Source: Aureibacillus halotolerans | GTDB taxonomy: Bacteria > Bacillota > Bacilli > Bacillales > DSM-28697 | DNA: 64,000 bases | Assembly: GCF_004363045.1 (NCBI RefSeq) | Contig: NZ_SNYJ01000001.1 | Coordinates: 62,001 to 126,000 of the forward strand | Direction: 5' to 3' | Shown: positions 26,599 through 35,711 of the stretch, piece after piece | How the letters are laid out: the number at the start of each line of letters is the position of its first letter | Position numbering within the stretch: the first letter of the stretch is position 1 | Program-made: the position numbers and the translations under genes | The notes under the pieces: model-generated | Told to the model about the DNA's origin: nothing | The model's input: only the letters and a program-made list of their open reading frames with translations | Database searches by the model: none

Positions 26599-27303
26599 TT
26601 AGCCAAATACGACATGACTTAGAATATATAAAAGAAAAAGGTGCAGGGGATAGAACACGTAAAATGACCATTGGATCAGTTTTGATTTTTTTCCTTTTTG
26701 TCCATTGTACAATAGAAGCAATGGAACAACGAGGAGAATACCGAAGCGGAAAATAGAATCAAAGCCCATTGTGTTTATCCCTGGAATGAGATATAAAACA
26801 GTACCTATTAAAACAAAGCTAAGCAGTTGCAGGTGAATCCGCCCTCTGAATAGCCCGAAAAACAAGACCCATAGCACACCGATATAATTCCAATCCGCTG
26901 TCCATGCGAACAGGCAGCATAATAAGATTAAAACAATTCTTATGAAAAGGGGCAGGCGACTTCTCTGACTAATATACAAGGCGACGAGTCCCATAAGCAA
27001 TGTCCATATAACGCTTGTCCCTTGCCACCACGAAAGGCCTAAAAACAGAACAAATGGAAAATGGGAAATCAGGGAGAAAATAAAAAGCCGTTTCATATAT
27101 CTATGAATGTTGGACGTGTAACAATAGCCTTCGGCGATTAAGTAACACATAATCGGCGCGGCCATTCGCCCAATCGTATGGGTGATCATATCCATTGTTG
27201 TTCCAGGTGCGACAAGCCAAATCGAGGTGTGGTCGATCACCATTGTAACAATAGCGATCAGTTTAAGTGCGTTAGAATTTAACTTTATCTGGTTGAGGTT
27301 CAT
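26599..27303 (-). CDS. TraX-family membrane protein
   Basis: A 234-residue polytopic protein with about eight helices. The family pattern is clear: NALKLIAIVTMVIDHT, IGRMAAPIMCYLIAEGYCYT and the C-terminal SFYVFYPLHLFLL. TraX acetylates pilin in conjugative plasmids, but chromosomal members in Bacillota have no such partner and probably modify another surface molecule. The ATG at 27303 behind AAAAGGGAG is preferred to 27348. Likely cotranscribed with the downstream M15 peptidase. Confidence 0.88.
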   Translation of the reverse strand: MNLNQIKLNSNALKLIAIVTMVIDHTSIWLVAPGTTMDMITHTIGRMAAPIMCYLIAEGYCYTSNIHRYMKRLFIFSLISHFPFVLFLGLSWWQGTSVIWTLLMGLVALYISQRSRLPLFIRIVLILLCCLFAWTADWNYIGVLWVLFFGLFRGRIHLQLLSFVLIGTVLYLIPGINTMGFDSIFRFGILLVVPLLLLYNGQKGKKSKLIQWSFYVFYPLHLFLLYILSHVVFG

Positions 27304-27568
27304 AGAGGGTACTCCCTTTTTGCTAAAAATTACTCTTCGGTCGATCAAAGACTATTGAAATGAATATAGATAAGCCATTTGTTCGTTAGTGCAAATTGGC
27401 GTGTTTTTCACATTCTCTAAAAAAGATTGATTTTAGTCCCTTATACAATTCGTTTCCTCCCAGCGAAATTATATCCCCCCGGGGAGATTTATCGAATGGA
27501 AATAATATCACATAATGAACCAACCGAAATTCATTTCCCAAAACGATGGTTGGCAAAGACCCAAAAAT

Positions 27569-27606
27569 AAAACGTCTGGATGGCACATAGTGCCCCCAGA
27601 CGTTTT
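27569..27606 (-). terminator. Terminator of recQ
   Basis: Stem AAAACGTCTGG/CCAGACGTTTT with an inner GGCAC/GTGCC pairing and a following T-rich tract on the minus strand. Confidence 0.85.
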
Positions 27607-27610
27607 ACCT

Positions 27611-29395
27611 TTAATTCGCAGTGCTTTCTTCCTGTTGCAATGCCTCTAAGAAGGCTTCTCCATATTTCTCTAGCTTCATCTGGCCGATGCCTGAAACGTC
27701 AAGCATGGCGTCCATAGAATGTGGCTGTTTGTCGCACATGTCACGTAAAGTTTTATCGGAAAAAATCATAAATGGCGGCAAGCCTTCCTCTTGTGCAAGG
27801 CGCTTACGACATGCGCGTAGCACCTCAAAGAGCTTGTCCGACACTTCGGCTGGACGACTTGCTTCAATGAATTGCTCGACCCGTCTTTCCCCTCGTAACA
27901 CTTCAGCTCCCTTTGGCGTAACCTTCACCTTAGGAAATTCATCGAGCGTCAAACGAACGTATTGCTCAGCCAATAAAAATTCAATAAACCCCTGAACGAT
28001 CTTGGCTGATGTTCCTTTCATCAACCCATACGTCGACACGGTATGAAGCTTGAATTGCAGTACCTTCTGGTTTCGTGACCCTGTAAGCACTTGAGCGATC
28101 ATCGTCTTGCCGTAATTCTCCCTCATACGCAATACACAGGACAACACCTTTTGCGCGTCCTCGGTTCGATCCATTCGCTCGCCTTCACGTGTGCAATTGC
28201 CACAGCGACCACATGCACTCACATCCTGCTCACCAAAATAGGAAAGTACATTTTCCACGAGGCAGCCATCGGTATGACAATAGCCCGTCATGTCCTGAAG
28301 CATGCCATACAAGGCTTCGATTCGATCTTGTGGAGCGTCGGATTGTTCAATAAAGAAGCGCTGCGTACGCACATCCTGGGCAGAAAACAACAGAAGACAT
28401 TCTGCTGGGGCGCCGTCTCTCCCTGCTCGACCCGCCTCCTGGTAATACGCTTCCACACTGCCCGGCATGCTGGCATGGATAACGAACCGCACATTGGATT
28501 TGTTGATCCCCATTCCAAAGGCATTCGTTGCGACCATCACTTGACATTCATCGTAGAGAAAATCTTCCTGGTTCTTCCTTCTCTCTTCCTCACTTAAGCC
28601 CCCATGGTATAGCCCAACCTGTACGCCTTTTCGTTGCAACGATTTTTGCAGCGCCTCGGCTTCTTTGCGGGTGGCTGTGTAAACAATCCCGGCCTCCTGT
28701 TGTCGCCGTTTCACATACTGATCAATGTAAGTCGCCTTGTCCGCACCTTTAACGACATGAAACGTCAAATTGTCACGAGCGAAGCCTGTTTCAACGGAAT
28801 GGTCAGGTGCAATGTCAAAGGCGTTTCGCAGCTCTTCAGCAACCGATGGCGTCGCAGTAGCAGTGAGCGCCAAGACGGAGGGAGCGGGCTGAAAGGAATA
28901 AATCCATGCTGGAATTTCTTTATAGCTGGGACGAAAATCATGCCCCCATTGTGATAAGCAATGAGCTTCATCCACAGCAACAAATGCAAGACCTGCCTGC
29001 ATCAGTGCACGGCGCAACCGCTCATCTCCTAAGCGTTCAGGCGCAACATACAGTAGATCGATATCGCCTGCTGAGACTGCATTGAGACGATCAGTCACAT
29101 CCTGGCGCGCTAACGTGCTATTGATGTAGCTGCCTTTTATTCCGAGCGCTCGCAAGGCATCGACCTGATCCTTCATTAGTGAGATCAATGGTGAGATGAC
29201 AAGGGTCACGCCTTCAAGGAGAAGTGCAGGTAGCTGATAACAAAGCGATTTCCCTCCCCCAGTCGGCATGACTGCTAGCGTATCAATTCGTTCGAGCACC
29301 TGCTGAATCACTTGTTCCTGTCCGGGGCGAAACGAATCGTATCCGTAGATTTCCTGAAGCAACTGACGTGCCTGTTCCATTTGTTCTGCTTTCAT
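27611..29395 (-). CDS. recQ: ATP-dependent DNA helicase RecQ
   Basis: A 594-residue 3'-5' DNA helicase for recombination and replication-fork repair. Domains in order: superfamily 2 core with Walker A MPTGGGKS (K49), DEAH box (D142-H145), SATTPS-like LTATATPS, and C-terminal motifs including YQEAGRAGRDG; a zinc-binding module with CHTDGC and CGRCGNC (about 375-405); winged helix; and an HRDC domain (about 515-590, ending in DVSGIGQMKLEKYG). Full length. It stands alone with its own terminator. Confidence 0.95.
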   Translation of the reverse strand: MKAEQMEQARQLLQEIYGYDSFRPGQEQVIQQVLERIDTLAVMPTGGGKSLCYQLPALLLEGVTLVISPLISLMKDQVDALRALGIKGSYINSTLARQDVTDRLNAVSAGDIDLLYVAPERLGDERLRRALMQAGLAFVAVDEAHCLSQWGHDFRPSYKEIPAWIYSFQPAPSVLALTATATPSVAEELRNAFDIAPDHSVETGFARDNLTFHVVKGADKATYIDQYVKRRQQEAGIVYTATRKEAEALQKSLQRKGVQVGLYHGGLSEEERRKNQEDFLYDECQVMVATNAFGMGINKSNVRFVIHASMPGSVEAYYQEAGRAGRDGAPAECLLLFSAQDVRTQRFFIEQSDAPQDRIEALYGMLQDMTGYCHTDGCLVENVLSYFGEQDVSACGRCGNCTREGERMDRTEDAQKVLSCVLRMRENYGKTMIAQVLTGSRNQKVLQFKLHTVSTYGLMKGTSAKIVQGFIEFLLAEQYVRLTLDEFPKVKVTPKGAEVLRGERRVEQFIEASRPAEVSDKLFEVLRACRKRLAQEEGLPPFMIFSDKTLRDMCDKQPHSMDAMLDVSGIGQMKLEKYGEAFLEALQQEESTAN

Positions 29396-29531
29396 TCAAC
29401 CATTCCCTTTATCGTTTCCTATGTACTCTATGCTCAAGTCTAGCATGCGAAATAGATGTCGGACAATGCCTTTTATGTTCTTACTTGCGACTAAATCGTT
29501 TCTCTGACACAATCAAAAGAAAAAGGCAGTG

Positions 29532-30347
29532 ATGGTTATGATTCAATATGAAGATGGGCGACTCCGTGTTTTTCAAAGTGCCCTCTACTGCACGACAAGC
29601 ACCGTCATGCAAATGAGCAATGCTGTCGTCGTTATTGACCCAACATGGCTTCCAGAAGAAGTTCAAGCGATCAGGCAGTATGTCGATACCATTTTGAACG
29701 GCCGAGAGCTGTATCTTGTGTTCACACACAATGACTTTGACCACATTCTTGGAGCTGGTGCTTTTCCTGAGGCCACAACAATTGCCACTCAAACGTTTGC
29801 CACATGCACGAAAAAAGAACAGGTTCTTCAAGAAATCTCTGCCTTTGACAACACATTCTACCTCCAACGCCCTTACCAAGTCCAGTACCCTGACATTCAT
29901 CTGCCCATTCAGGTGGACGGGCAAGAGCTACATCTAGAAGATCGTACACTGCAGTTTTATCTCGCCCCTGGCCATACCGCGGATGGGTTGTTTATTGTCG
30001 ATAAAACAGCTGGTCTCCTTGTCGCTGGAGATTATTTTTCAAATGTTGAGTTTCCCTTTATTGAAGATTCCTATAGTGCGTATGTAAAAACAGTCGAAAA
30101 GGCAATGCAGTTGTTTCAGCAGTCTGATTTGACCATGTTAATTCCCGGTCATGGGCATCTCGCTAAAACGAGAGAAGAAGCCGAGCTCCGAATGTTGTTT
30201 GCACATGACTATTTGCAAAGGCTCCCACATGCAGACGAAGCATTGGCAAATCAGCTTAGAGAAACCTTTCCCTTTTACGATGCAATGAAAAAGACACATC
30301 AGAAGAATATTGTCAAAGCACAGAATGAAAGACAAGCGACCAATTAA
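29532..30347 (+). CDS. MBL-fold metallo-hydrolase with altered metal motif
   Basis: A protein of about 270 residues with the metallo-beta-lactamase fold. The first metal motif reads HNDFDH (about 66-71) where HxHxDH is usual, so the second His is Asp. Other motifs are intact: APGHTADGL, VAGDYFSN and IPGHGH. The start is ATG 29532 or ATG 29538; both share one AAAGG site. It lies convergent with the ABC exporter operon. It could be a hydrolase of the glyoxalase II or lactonase type; substrate unknown. Confidence 0.85.
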   Translation: MVMIQYEDGRLRVFQSALYCTTSTVMQMSNAVVVIDPTWLPEEVQAIRQYVDTILNGRELYLVFTHNDFDHILGAGAFPEATTIATQTFATCTKKEQVLQEISAFDNTFYLQRPYQVQYPDIHLPIQVDGQELHLEDRTLQFYLAPGHTADGLFIVDKTAGLLVAGDYFSNVEFPFIEDSYSAYVKTVEKAMQLFQQSDLTMLIPGHGHLAKTREEAELRMLFAHDYLQRLPHADEALANQLRETFPFYDAMKKTHQKNIVKAQNERQATN

Positions 30348-30357
30348 TTGGTCGCTT
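30334..30357. terminator. Palindrome at the end of the MBL gene
   Basis: Perfect palindrome with arms AAGCGACCAATT/AATTGGTCGCTT overlapping the stop codon. It lacks a T-run, so its termination role is uncertain; it may serve both convergent units. Confidence 0.5.
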
Positions 30358-30411
30358 GAGAGGGAAGGCATGTTATACGACGCTCAAAATTCTTTTCCCC
30401 TAATTGGTGCA

Positions 30412-32328
30412 TCATGCACGAGCTTGATCAGCATAACCGGAGACACCTGCAAGAGCATTATGATGCAATGTGGCGTAAAATCCATTGGCAGCTAAAAGCT
30501 CGTCATGACTTCCCCTTTCGGTAATTTCACCCTCTTGAAGCACAATGATTTGATCAGCATTTCGAATCGTATTCAAGCGATGGGCAATAACGAAGCTTGT
30601 ACGTCCTTCCATTAACCGCCCAAGCGCTTCCTGAATGGTAATTTCCGTCACCGTATCGATATTGGAAGTAGCTTCATCTAAAATCAACAGCTTAGGGTCT
30701 GCGAGGATGGCGCGACTTATCGACAACAGCTGCTTCTGGCCTTGGCTAATGCCTCCTCCTTCACTTGAGATCCTCGTATCATAGCCTTGGGGGAGCTTTG
30801 AAATAAAGTCATGCGCATTTGCCGAAATGGCCGCATTCACCACTTCCTCATCTGTTGCATTTAAACGCCCATAGCGGATGTTCTCTCGGATCGTCCCTGT
30901 AAACAAAAATGTGTCCTGAAGCACACAGGCCAGTTGAGATCTCAAGCTCTCTCGAGTAATCGATTCGATTGGCCGGTCATCTAACAATATATCTCCATCG
31001 TCCACTTCATAAAAACGAGCAAGGAGATTAATCATCGTTGTTTTCCCAGCTCCTGTGGGGCCGACAAAAGCCACCGTTTCACCTGCTTTTGCTTTAAAAG
31101 AAACATCATGTATGATATGCCCAGCTTCTTTTTCGTAGGAAAATGTGACATGCTGGAACGTGACGTCTCCCTTCACTTCATCCATGGCTTTCGCGTTTGT
31201 TTCGCCCTTCGCTTCGTTATCCTCATCCATCACTTCAAATACTCGCTCCGCGCCAGCCACGGCCGACAGCAGTGTGTTCCACTGATTAGCAAGGTCGTTC
31301 AATGGACGTGTGAACTGGCGCGAAAACTCCACAAAAATGACGATGACACCGATCGATACGATCTCTGGATTATGGTAAGCTAGGAACCCTCCTACCCCAG
31401 CGATGAGCGCAAAGCTAGCGTTGTTTAGAAAATTCATCAGCTTCGGGATAAACCCGGAATACACTTGAGCCCAGAAGCCAGCGATTCTCAATACGTTGTT
31501 CTTTTCGGTCATTTCGGTCAAAACTCGCTCTTCTTGCGAAAATACTTTGATGACACGTTGTCCAGATAAGGTCTCTTCAATGAATCCATTGATTTCCCCT
31601 AGATGACGCTGCTGAGCCTTGAAGCGTACGCTCGTTCGTTTCGTAATCCATTTCATCCCAAAATACATTGCAGGAATAATCGTCATTGTGACAGCCGTCA
31701 TGATAGGGCTTAACACAAGCATAACGATGACTGTGCCAATAAGTGTTAACACACTCGAACACAATTGAATAAACGATGTATTTAGCGTGTTGCTGACGTT
31801 TTCAATATCGTTCGTCACACGACTCATCAATTCGCCGTGCTGGCGTTTGTCAAAGTAGGCTATGGGAAGCTTATGAAATTTATTGAACAACTCTGTACGT
31901 AACTGGTACACCGTGCGCTGCGCAATCGCAATCATCGTATTGTTATGAATCATCATTGCTGCTGCTTGCCCAGCAAACACGAACCCTAGCGACACGAGCA
32001 TCCATATAAATCCTTGCTCTTCCCTATTCGTGATATAGTCATCAATGGCAAACCCAACAATGACCGGCCCTAAAAGACCAAGACCCGAGCTGATGAACAC
32101 CATAAATACAACGAGAAATAGCTTGTTTTTCGTTTTCGCTAAATAATTCCATAGACGTGCCAGCGTCCCTTTGACGTCTTTTGGCTTCTTTTTTTTATCA
32201 CTAATGCCTTTTTCGTGTGGCCCTTGACCGAAAACAGAGGTGACCCCACCGGTTTGCTGTGAAGCATCGAGTTCAGGTTTTGGTTGCTGGAATGGTTTCT
32301 TTAGCTCTTCAATGATGCGCTTAGCCAT
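30412..32328 (-). CDS. ABC exporter half-transporter with consensus catalytic site
   Basis: A 638-residue fused TM-ATPase protein (six TM helices, about 80-360; ATPase about 380-630). Walker A GPTGAGKTT, signature ISQGQKQ (Gln replaces the second Gly of LSGGQ), Walker B LLILDEAT with catalytic Glu, and H-loop VIAHRL. Residues 1-65 form a Pro/Gln-rich cytoplasmic extension. The ATG at 32328 overlaps the stop of the partner gene by 8 nt, so the pair is translationally coupled. It resembles heterodimeric exporters such as YfiBC or BmrCD. Confidence 0.92.
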   Translation of the reverse strand: MAKRIIEELKKPFQQPKPELDASQQTGGVTSVFGQGPHEKGISDKKKKPKDVKGTLARLWNYLAKTKNKLFLVVFMVFISSGLGLLGPVIVGFAIDDYITNREEQGFIWMLVSLGFVFAGQAAAMMIHNNTMIAIAQRTVYQLRTELFNKFHKLPIAYFDKRQHGELMSRVTNDIENVSNTLNTSFIQLCSSVLTLIGTVIVMLVLSPIMTAVTMTIIPAMYFGMKWITKRTSVRFKAQQRHLGEINGFIEETLSGQRVIKVFSQEERVLTEMTEKNNVLRIAGFWAQVYSGFIPKLMNFLNNASFALIAGVGGFLAYHNPEIVSIGVIVIFVEFSRQFTRPLNDLANQWNTLLSAVAGAERVFEVMDEDNEAKGETNAKAMDEVKGDVTFQHVTFSYEKEAGHIIHDVSFKAKAGETVAFVGPTGAGKTTMINLLARFYEVDDGDILLDDRPIESITRESLRSQLACVLQDTFLFTGTIRENIRYGRLNATDEEVVNAAISANAHDFISKLPQGYDTRISSEGGGISQGQKQLLSISRAILADPKLLILDEATSNIDTVTEITIQEALGRLMEGRTSFVIAHRLNTIRNADQIIVLQEGEITERGSHDELLAANGFYATLHHNALAGVSGYADQARA

Positions 32329-34057
32329 TGGACATTTCCTCCTTCCCAGCCTGTGAGGCATAGATGGACTGGTAGAGAGCATCGGTGGCGAGGAGCTCCT
32401 CGTGAGTACCTGTACCTCGTATTTTCCCATTTTCTAAGACAAACACCCGATCACAACGAATGGTTGTACTCATCTTCTGTGTGATTAAAAGTGTCGTACA
32501 TTGATAGGCTTTAAGCGCATCCAGTAACTTGGCTTCGGTGTCTACATCGAGGGCACTCGTGCTGTCATCCAACAACAAAATATCCGGTCTTCGGACTAAA
32601 GCTCTTGCAATGGACAGTCGTTGCTTTTGTCCTCCTGACAGGTTGACGCCTTTCTGCCCTAGCGTGGTTTCATATTGATCTGGCAGTTTCATGATCGTAC
32701 TGTGAATTTGTGCGGCCATCGCTGCCTCACGAATGTCGTCGATGGAGGCATCATTTTTTCCCCATGCGATATTTTCTGAAATGGTGCCTGAAAACAAGAG
32801 GACTTCCTGAGGGACATAACCAATGATGCCTCGGAGTGCGTCAAGTTTTTGATCCAAGGTATTTTCGCCGTTCACAAAGACGGTCCCTGAAGTCACGTCA
32901 TACAAACGTGGAATGAGTTGAAATAATGTCGTTTTCCCTGCACCCGTTGCCCCAATCACGGCGATGCGTTCACCAGGAGCAACCGAAAATGAAATATCTT
33001 CTAACACAGCTCTTGATTGATTCGGATATTGGAAATGAACGTTTGAAAACGTGATTTCACCAGCCGTAGTGTGAGACGAACTCGATGCGATAGCGTCACT
33101 CTGCTTCTCCACGTTTACATCCGTTTCTAAAACTTCTGCAATTCGATCAGAAGATGCTTGTGCACGAGATAAGCCCATGACAATCATTGAAAATGCTGAA
33201 AGTGACCCCATAATGCGCGTGGCGTAGTTGACAATGGCCACGACGTCGCCTGCAGATGCGTCATTCGTACCTACCTGAAGATTCCCAAACCAAAGAATGG
33301 CGATGATGCTAAGGTTCATCAGCAGCATGGCTATTGGCATAGCAATTTCGATGAGTCGCAGTGCAGAGACCGTATGATGCTGTAGCTTTTCGCTCTCAGA
33401 ATTAAACCGGGTCGTTTCGTGTTTTTGGCGTAGAAACGCTTTGATGACTCTCATGCCTGCGAGATTTTCCTGCATCACGGTATTGACGGCATCAATCTTA
33501 TCTTGAACCGATCGAAACCGTAAGCGAACGCGCTTTAAGATGTGATACAAAAACACACATAAAATTGGCATAAAAAGAAGCAGTACAGAGGCAATTTGCC
33601 AATCAACAATAAAGGCCATGACAGTCCCCGCGATAACAAATAATGGCGCACGTGTGGCAAACCGTAATGCCATAAAAACTGTGTTTTGAATTTGGGTGAC
33701 ATCACTCGTCAGTCTCGTGATCAAAGAGGATGTTGGAAATTTAGCGAAATTTTGATACGCAAATGACTGTATTTTTCTGTACAATTGATCTCTTACATCA
33801 TAACTGACACCTTGACTGGCATAGGCGGCATAAAAAGACGTGATGAGACCTGCAATAAATGCAATAAAGGAGAGACCTAGAAGCACAGCTCCATTCCAGT
33901 AGACTGCCTCAAGATTGTCCCCTTGAATGCCATCATCAATAATTTTACCGATTAACAAAGGCTGCACGAGCTCCACAGCAAGCTCCAAAAACATTAAAAG
34001 CAACGCCATCGCTGCCGCTATTTTATATTTTTTCAGAAAACTAAGTATGATCTTCAT
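32321..34057 (-). CDS. ABC exporter half-transporter with degenerate catalytic site
   Basis: A 578-residue partner of the downstream subunit: six TM helices (about 15-310) and an ATPase domain. Walker A GATGAGKTT and signature LSGGQKQ are normal, but Walker B ends LLLDDST, with Asp for the catalytic Glu, and the H-loop reads ITQKMS, with Gln for His. Such paired substitutions mark the non-hydrolysing site of asymmetric heterodimeric exporters. Drug or lipid-like substrates are typical of the family; none can be read here. Confidence 0.92.
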   Translation of the reverse strand: MKIILSFLKKYKIAAAMALLLMFLELAVELVQPLLIGKIIDDGIQGDNLEAVYWNGAVLLGLSFIAFIAGLITSFYAAYASQGVSYDVRDQLYRKIQSFAYQNFAKFPTSSLITRLTSDVTQIQNTVFMALRFATRAPLFVIAGTVMAFIVDWQIASVLLLFMPILCVFLYHILKRVRLRFRSVQDKIDAVNTVMQENLAGMRVIKAFLRQKHETTRFNSESEKLQHHTVSALRLIEIAMPIAMLLMNLSIIAILWFGNLQVGTNDASAGDVVAIVNYATRIMGSLSAFSMIVMGLSRAQASSDRIAEVLETDVNVEKQSDAIASSSSHTTAGEITFSNVHFQYPNQSRAVLEDISFSVAPGERIAVIGATGAGKTTLFQLIPRLYDVTSGTVFVNGENTLDQKLDALRGIIGYVPQEVLLFSGTISENIAWGKNDASIDDIREAAMAAQIHSTIMKLPDQYETTLGQKGVNLSGGQKQRLSIARALVRRPDILLLDDSTSALDVDTEAKLLDALKAYQCTTLLITQKMSTTIRCDRVFVLENGKIRGTGTHEELLATDALYQSIYASQAGKEEMSNG

Positions 34058-34147
34058 TCTTTTCCCCCACCATCGAGCTACACTTGGACATGCTCATAGA
34101 CCTTATTAATTAATCGGTTCAACGGACCATTCACGCAATGTAGATTT

Positions 34148-35068
34148 TTATTCCTGCTCATAATGAGTAAACCATTTTGGCTTGTATAAACGAAAGTCAT
34201 CGTGCTCTATGCAAATACGATCAATTCGTTGACGCATGGCCGCCGCATTCTCAGGATTCATTTTATTCGTCCAAACCATTGCCGAAATGATTCCCATAGC
34301 GGTGTACAGGCTGTAAAACGGCCAAAAATTTGCGGGTGGTTCATTTCCCGAGAAATATCCATAGAGCTGCCCAACCGCAAAAGCACTGCTGCACTCTTGA
34401 GAAAAAAAGGCCAGCTTAGTAAAGTCGTGCCACGGATCACCCCAATCAAAACGATCAAAATCAATCACTCCGGCGTATGTAGAATCGTTAACAATCAAAT
34501 TCCCAACATGAAAATCATCATGCTGAAATTGGTTTGGGCGATCATTCATAAGGTGAAGATGAGACTCTATAAAGGCAAATACCTCTTGGGTCTTTGTGAA
34601 GTGCAAACCAAGACGGTGAAAGTCCACTTCATACCGACGATGCTTTGCCACCGCTCTCTCTTTCCAAGAAGGATGGTCTACTGATACGTCATAGCTATGA
34701 ATAAGAATAAGGTCTTCACCGGAATCCTTCCCAGCGTTCCATTGCTCCTTTGTCGACAGTGAATGCATGTTTTCTCTTATTGTAGTGCCCTCGATGAAGG
34801 TGGTCAAAGTGTAGGCAAGGTTATGGTCGGGACACGAATCAACAGTTAACACATCAGCACAATGTACGCCATGACGCTTTAACTTCATCATGTGAGCTGC
34901 CACTTCTTTTTTTCGTGACAATCCCTCAAGCGGACCTGATTTAAGGAGAAGTTTTAACCCGTTCTCCATCGTTACTACACTGACTGTATCCTCACTGAAT
35001 CCACCAGCTAGCAATTGAATTGCTCTAGCATTCCTAACCTCAGGTACATAATGAAGCAGAGACCCCAT
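34148..35068 (-). CDS. APH-like phosphotransferase
   Basis: A 306-residue protein with the aminoglycoside-phosphotransferase/choline-kinase fold. The Brenner catalytic segment is FQHDDFHVGNL (about 195-205), and the metal-binding Asp lies in GVIDFDRFDWGDPWHDF (about 213-229). The N-terminal lobe has a Lys in LKLLLKSG. ATG 35068 is preferred to an upstream in-frame ATG. Resistance, sugar or choline kinase activity cannot be told apart by reading; it is monocistronic. Confidence 0.85.
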   Translation of the reverse strand: MGSLLHYVPEVRNARAIQLLAGGFSEDTVSVVTMENGLKLLLKSGPLEGLSRKKEVAAHMMKLKRHGVHCADVLTVDSCPDHNLAYTLTTFIEGTTIRENMHSLSTKEQWNAGKDSGEDLILIHSYDVSVDHPSWKERAVAKHRRYEVDFHRLGLHFTKTQEVFAFIESHLHLMNDRPNQFQHDDFHVGNLIVNDSTYAGVIDFDRFDWGDPWHDFTKLAFFSQECSSAFAVGQLYGYFSGNEPPANFWPFYSLYTAMGIISAMVWTNKMNPENAAAMRQRIDRICIEHDDFRLYKPKWFTHYEQE

Positions 35069-35176
35069 GTATTTCACCTCAAACGTTTTGAAAATTGGTT
35101 TACCTATCATACCATAAACTGAATGAAATCGCTGTCTTAGGGGGATTCATCACACAAAAAAAATGCAAAGAAAAAA

Positions 35177-35212
35177 GCCGCCCCATAAGCTACATTACAG
35201 CTCGGGAACGAC
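35177..35212 (-). terminator. Terminator of the PepSY/YtkA operon
   Basis: Imperfect GC-rich stem with inner AGCT/AGCT pairing, followed by TTTTTT on the minus strand. Confidence 0.65.
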
Positions 35213-35220
35213 TTTACTTA

Positions 35221-35706
35221 TTAATGATGATGTCCACCACCGCCATGATTCTCCTGTTCATCATTCTCTATCGTGTCCTGTTCTTCTTCACTCAAGTCAC
35301 CAACGACAAATCGTTTGATCGGCGTAAGTGTTTGTTTCTCTGAGACGGTCGCTTCAGCTTTGACATAATAAATTCCATCTGTACCTACTGGAAGAAGAGC
35401 TGTGTACATACCATTCGTCGCGGGCTCTCCATCCATGTAAATTGCGTTTTCCCGATCATTTTCCTTCCAAACCGAAAACACAACCTTTGCGTCTTGAATC
35501 GGTTCATCCCCGTTTGTCACCATGACCTCTACTGTCGCCTCCTGATCGGGCTGAACGTCACCGACAATTGAAAGCTCTGTGTCCAAAGGAGGCTGTTGAG
35601 TGTACAACGTTTCGACGCCTGGTGAAAGACTGCACCCAGTTATAATGAACAGGAGCATCACCCCCATAATGATGTTTGAACCAATCATCTTACTCATCCT
35701 ATTCAT
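35221..35706 (-). CDS. YtkA-like lipoprotein with His-rich tail
   Basis: A 161-residue exported lipoprotein with lipobox FIITGC (C25). Residues about 40-125 form a FixH/YtkA-like beta-sandwich (DVQPDQEATVEVMVTNGDEPI, then GMYTALLPVGTDGIYYVKAE). The tail ends in an acidic stretch and HGGGGHHH, a probable metal-binding end. It follows the PepSY gene by 5 nt. YtkA-like domains often accompany copper or heme-copper oxidase functions. A role in metal handling at the membrane is inferred. Confidence 0.82.
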   Translation of the reverse strand: MNRMSKMIGSNIIMGVMLLFIITGCSLSPGVETLYTQQPPLDTELSIVGDVQPDQEATVEVMVTNGDEPIQDAKVVFSVWKENDRENAIYMDGEPATNGMYTALLPVGTDGIYYVKAEATVSEKQTLTPIKRFVVGDLSEEEQDTIENDEQENHGGGGHHH

Positions 35707-35711
35707 CCCTC

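Noticed and set aside
27469-27482. TCCCCCCGGGGA palindrome in the recQ-traX gap
   Set aside because: Short, with no T-run, promoter context or repeat elsewhere; probably chance.
29481-29924. 147-codon open frame antisense to the MBL gene
   Set aside because: Lies wholly over a conserved coding frame and has no recognisable domain.
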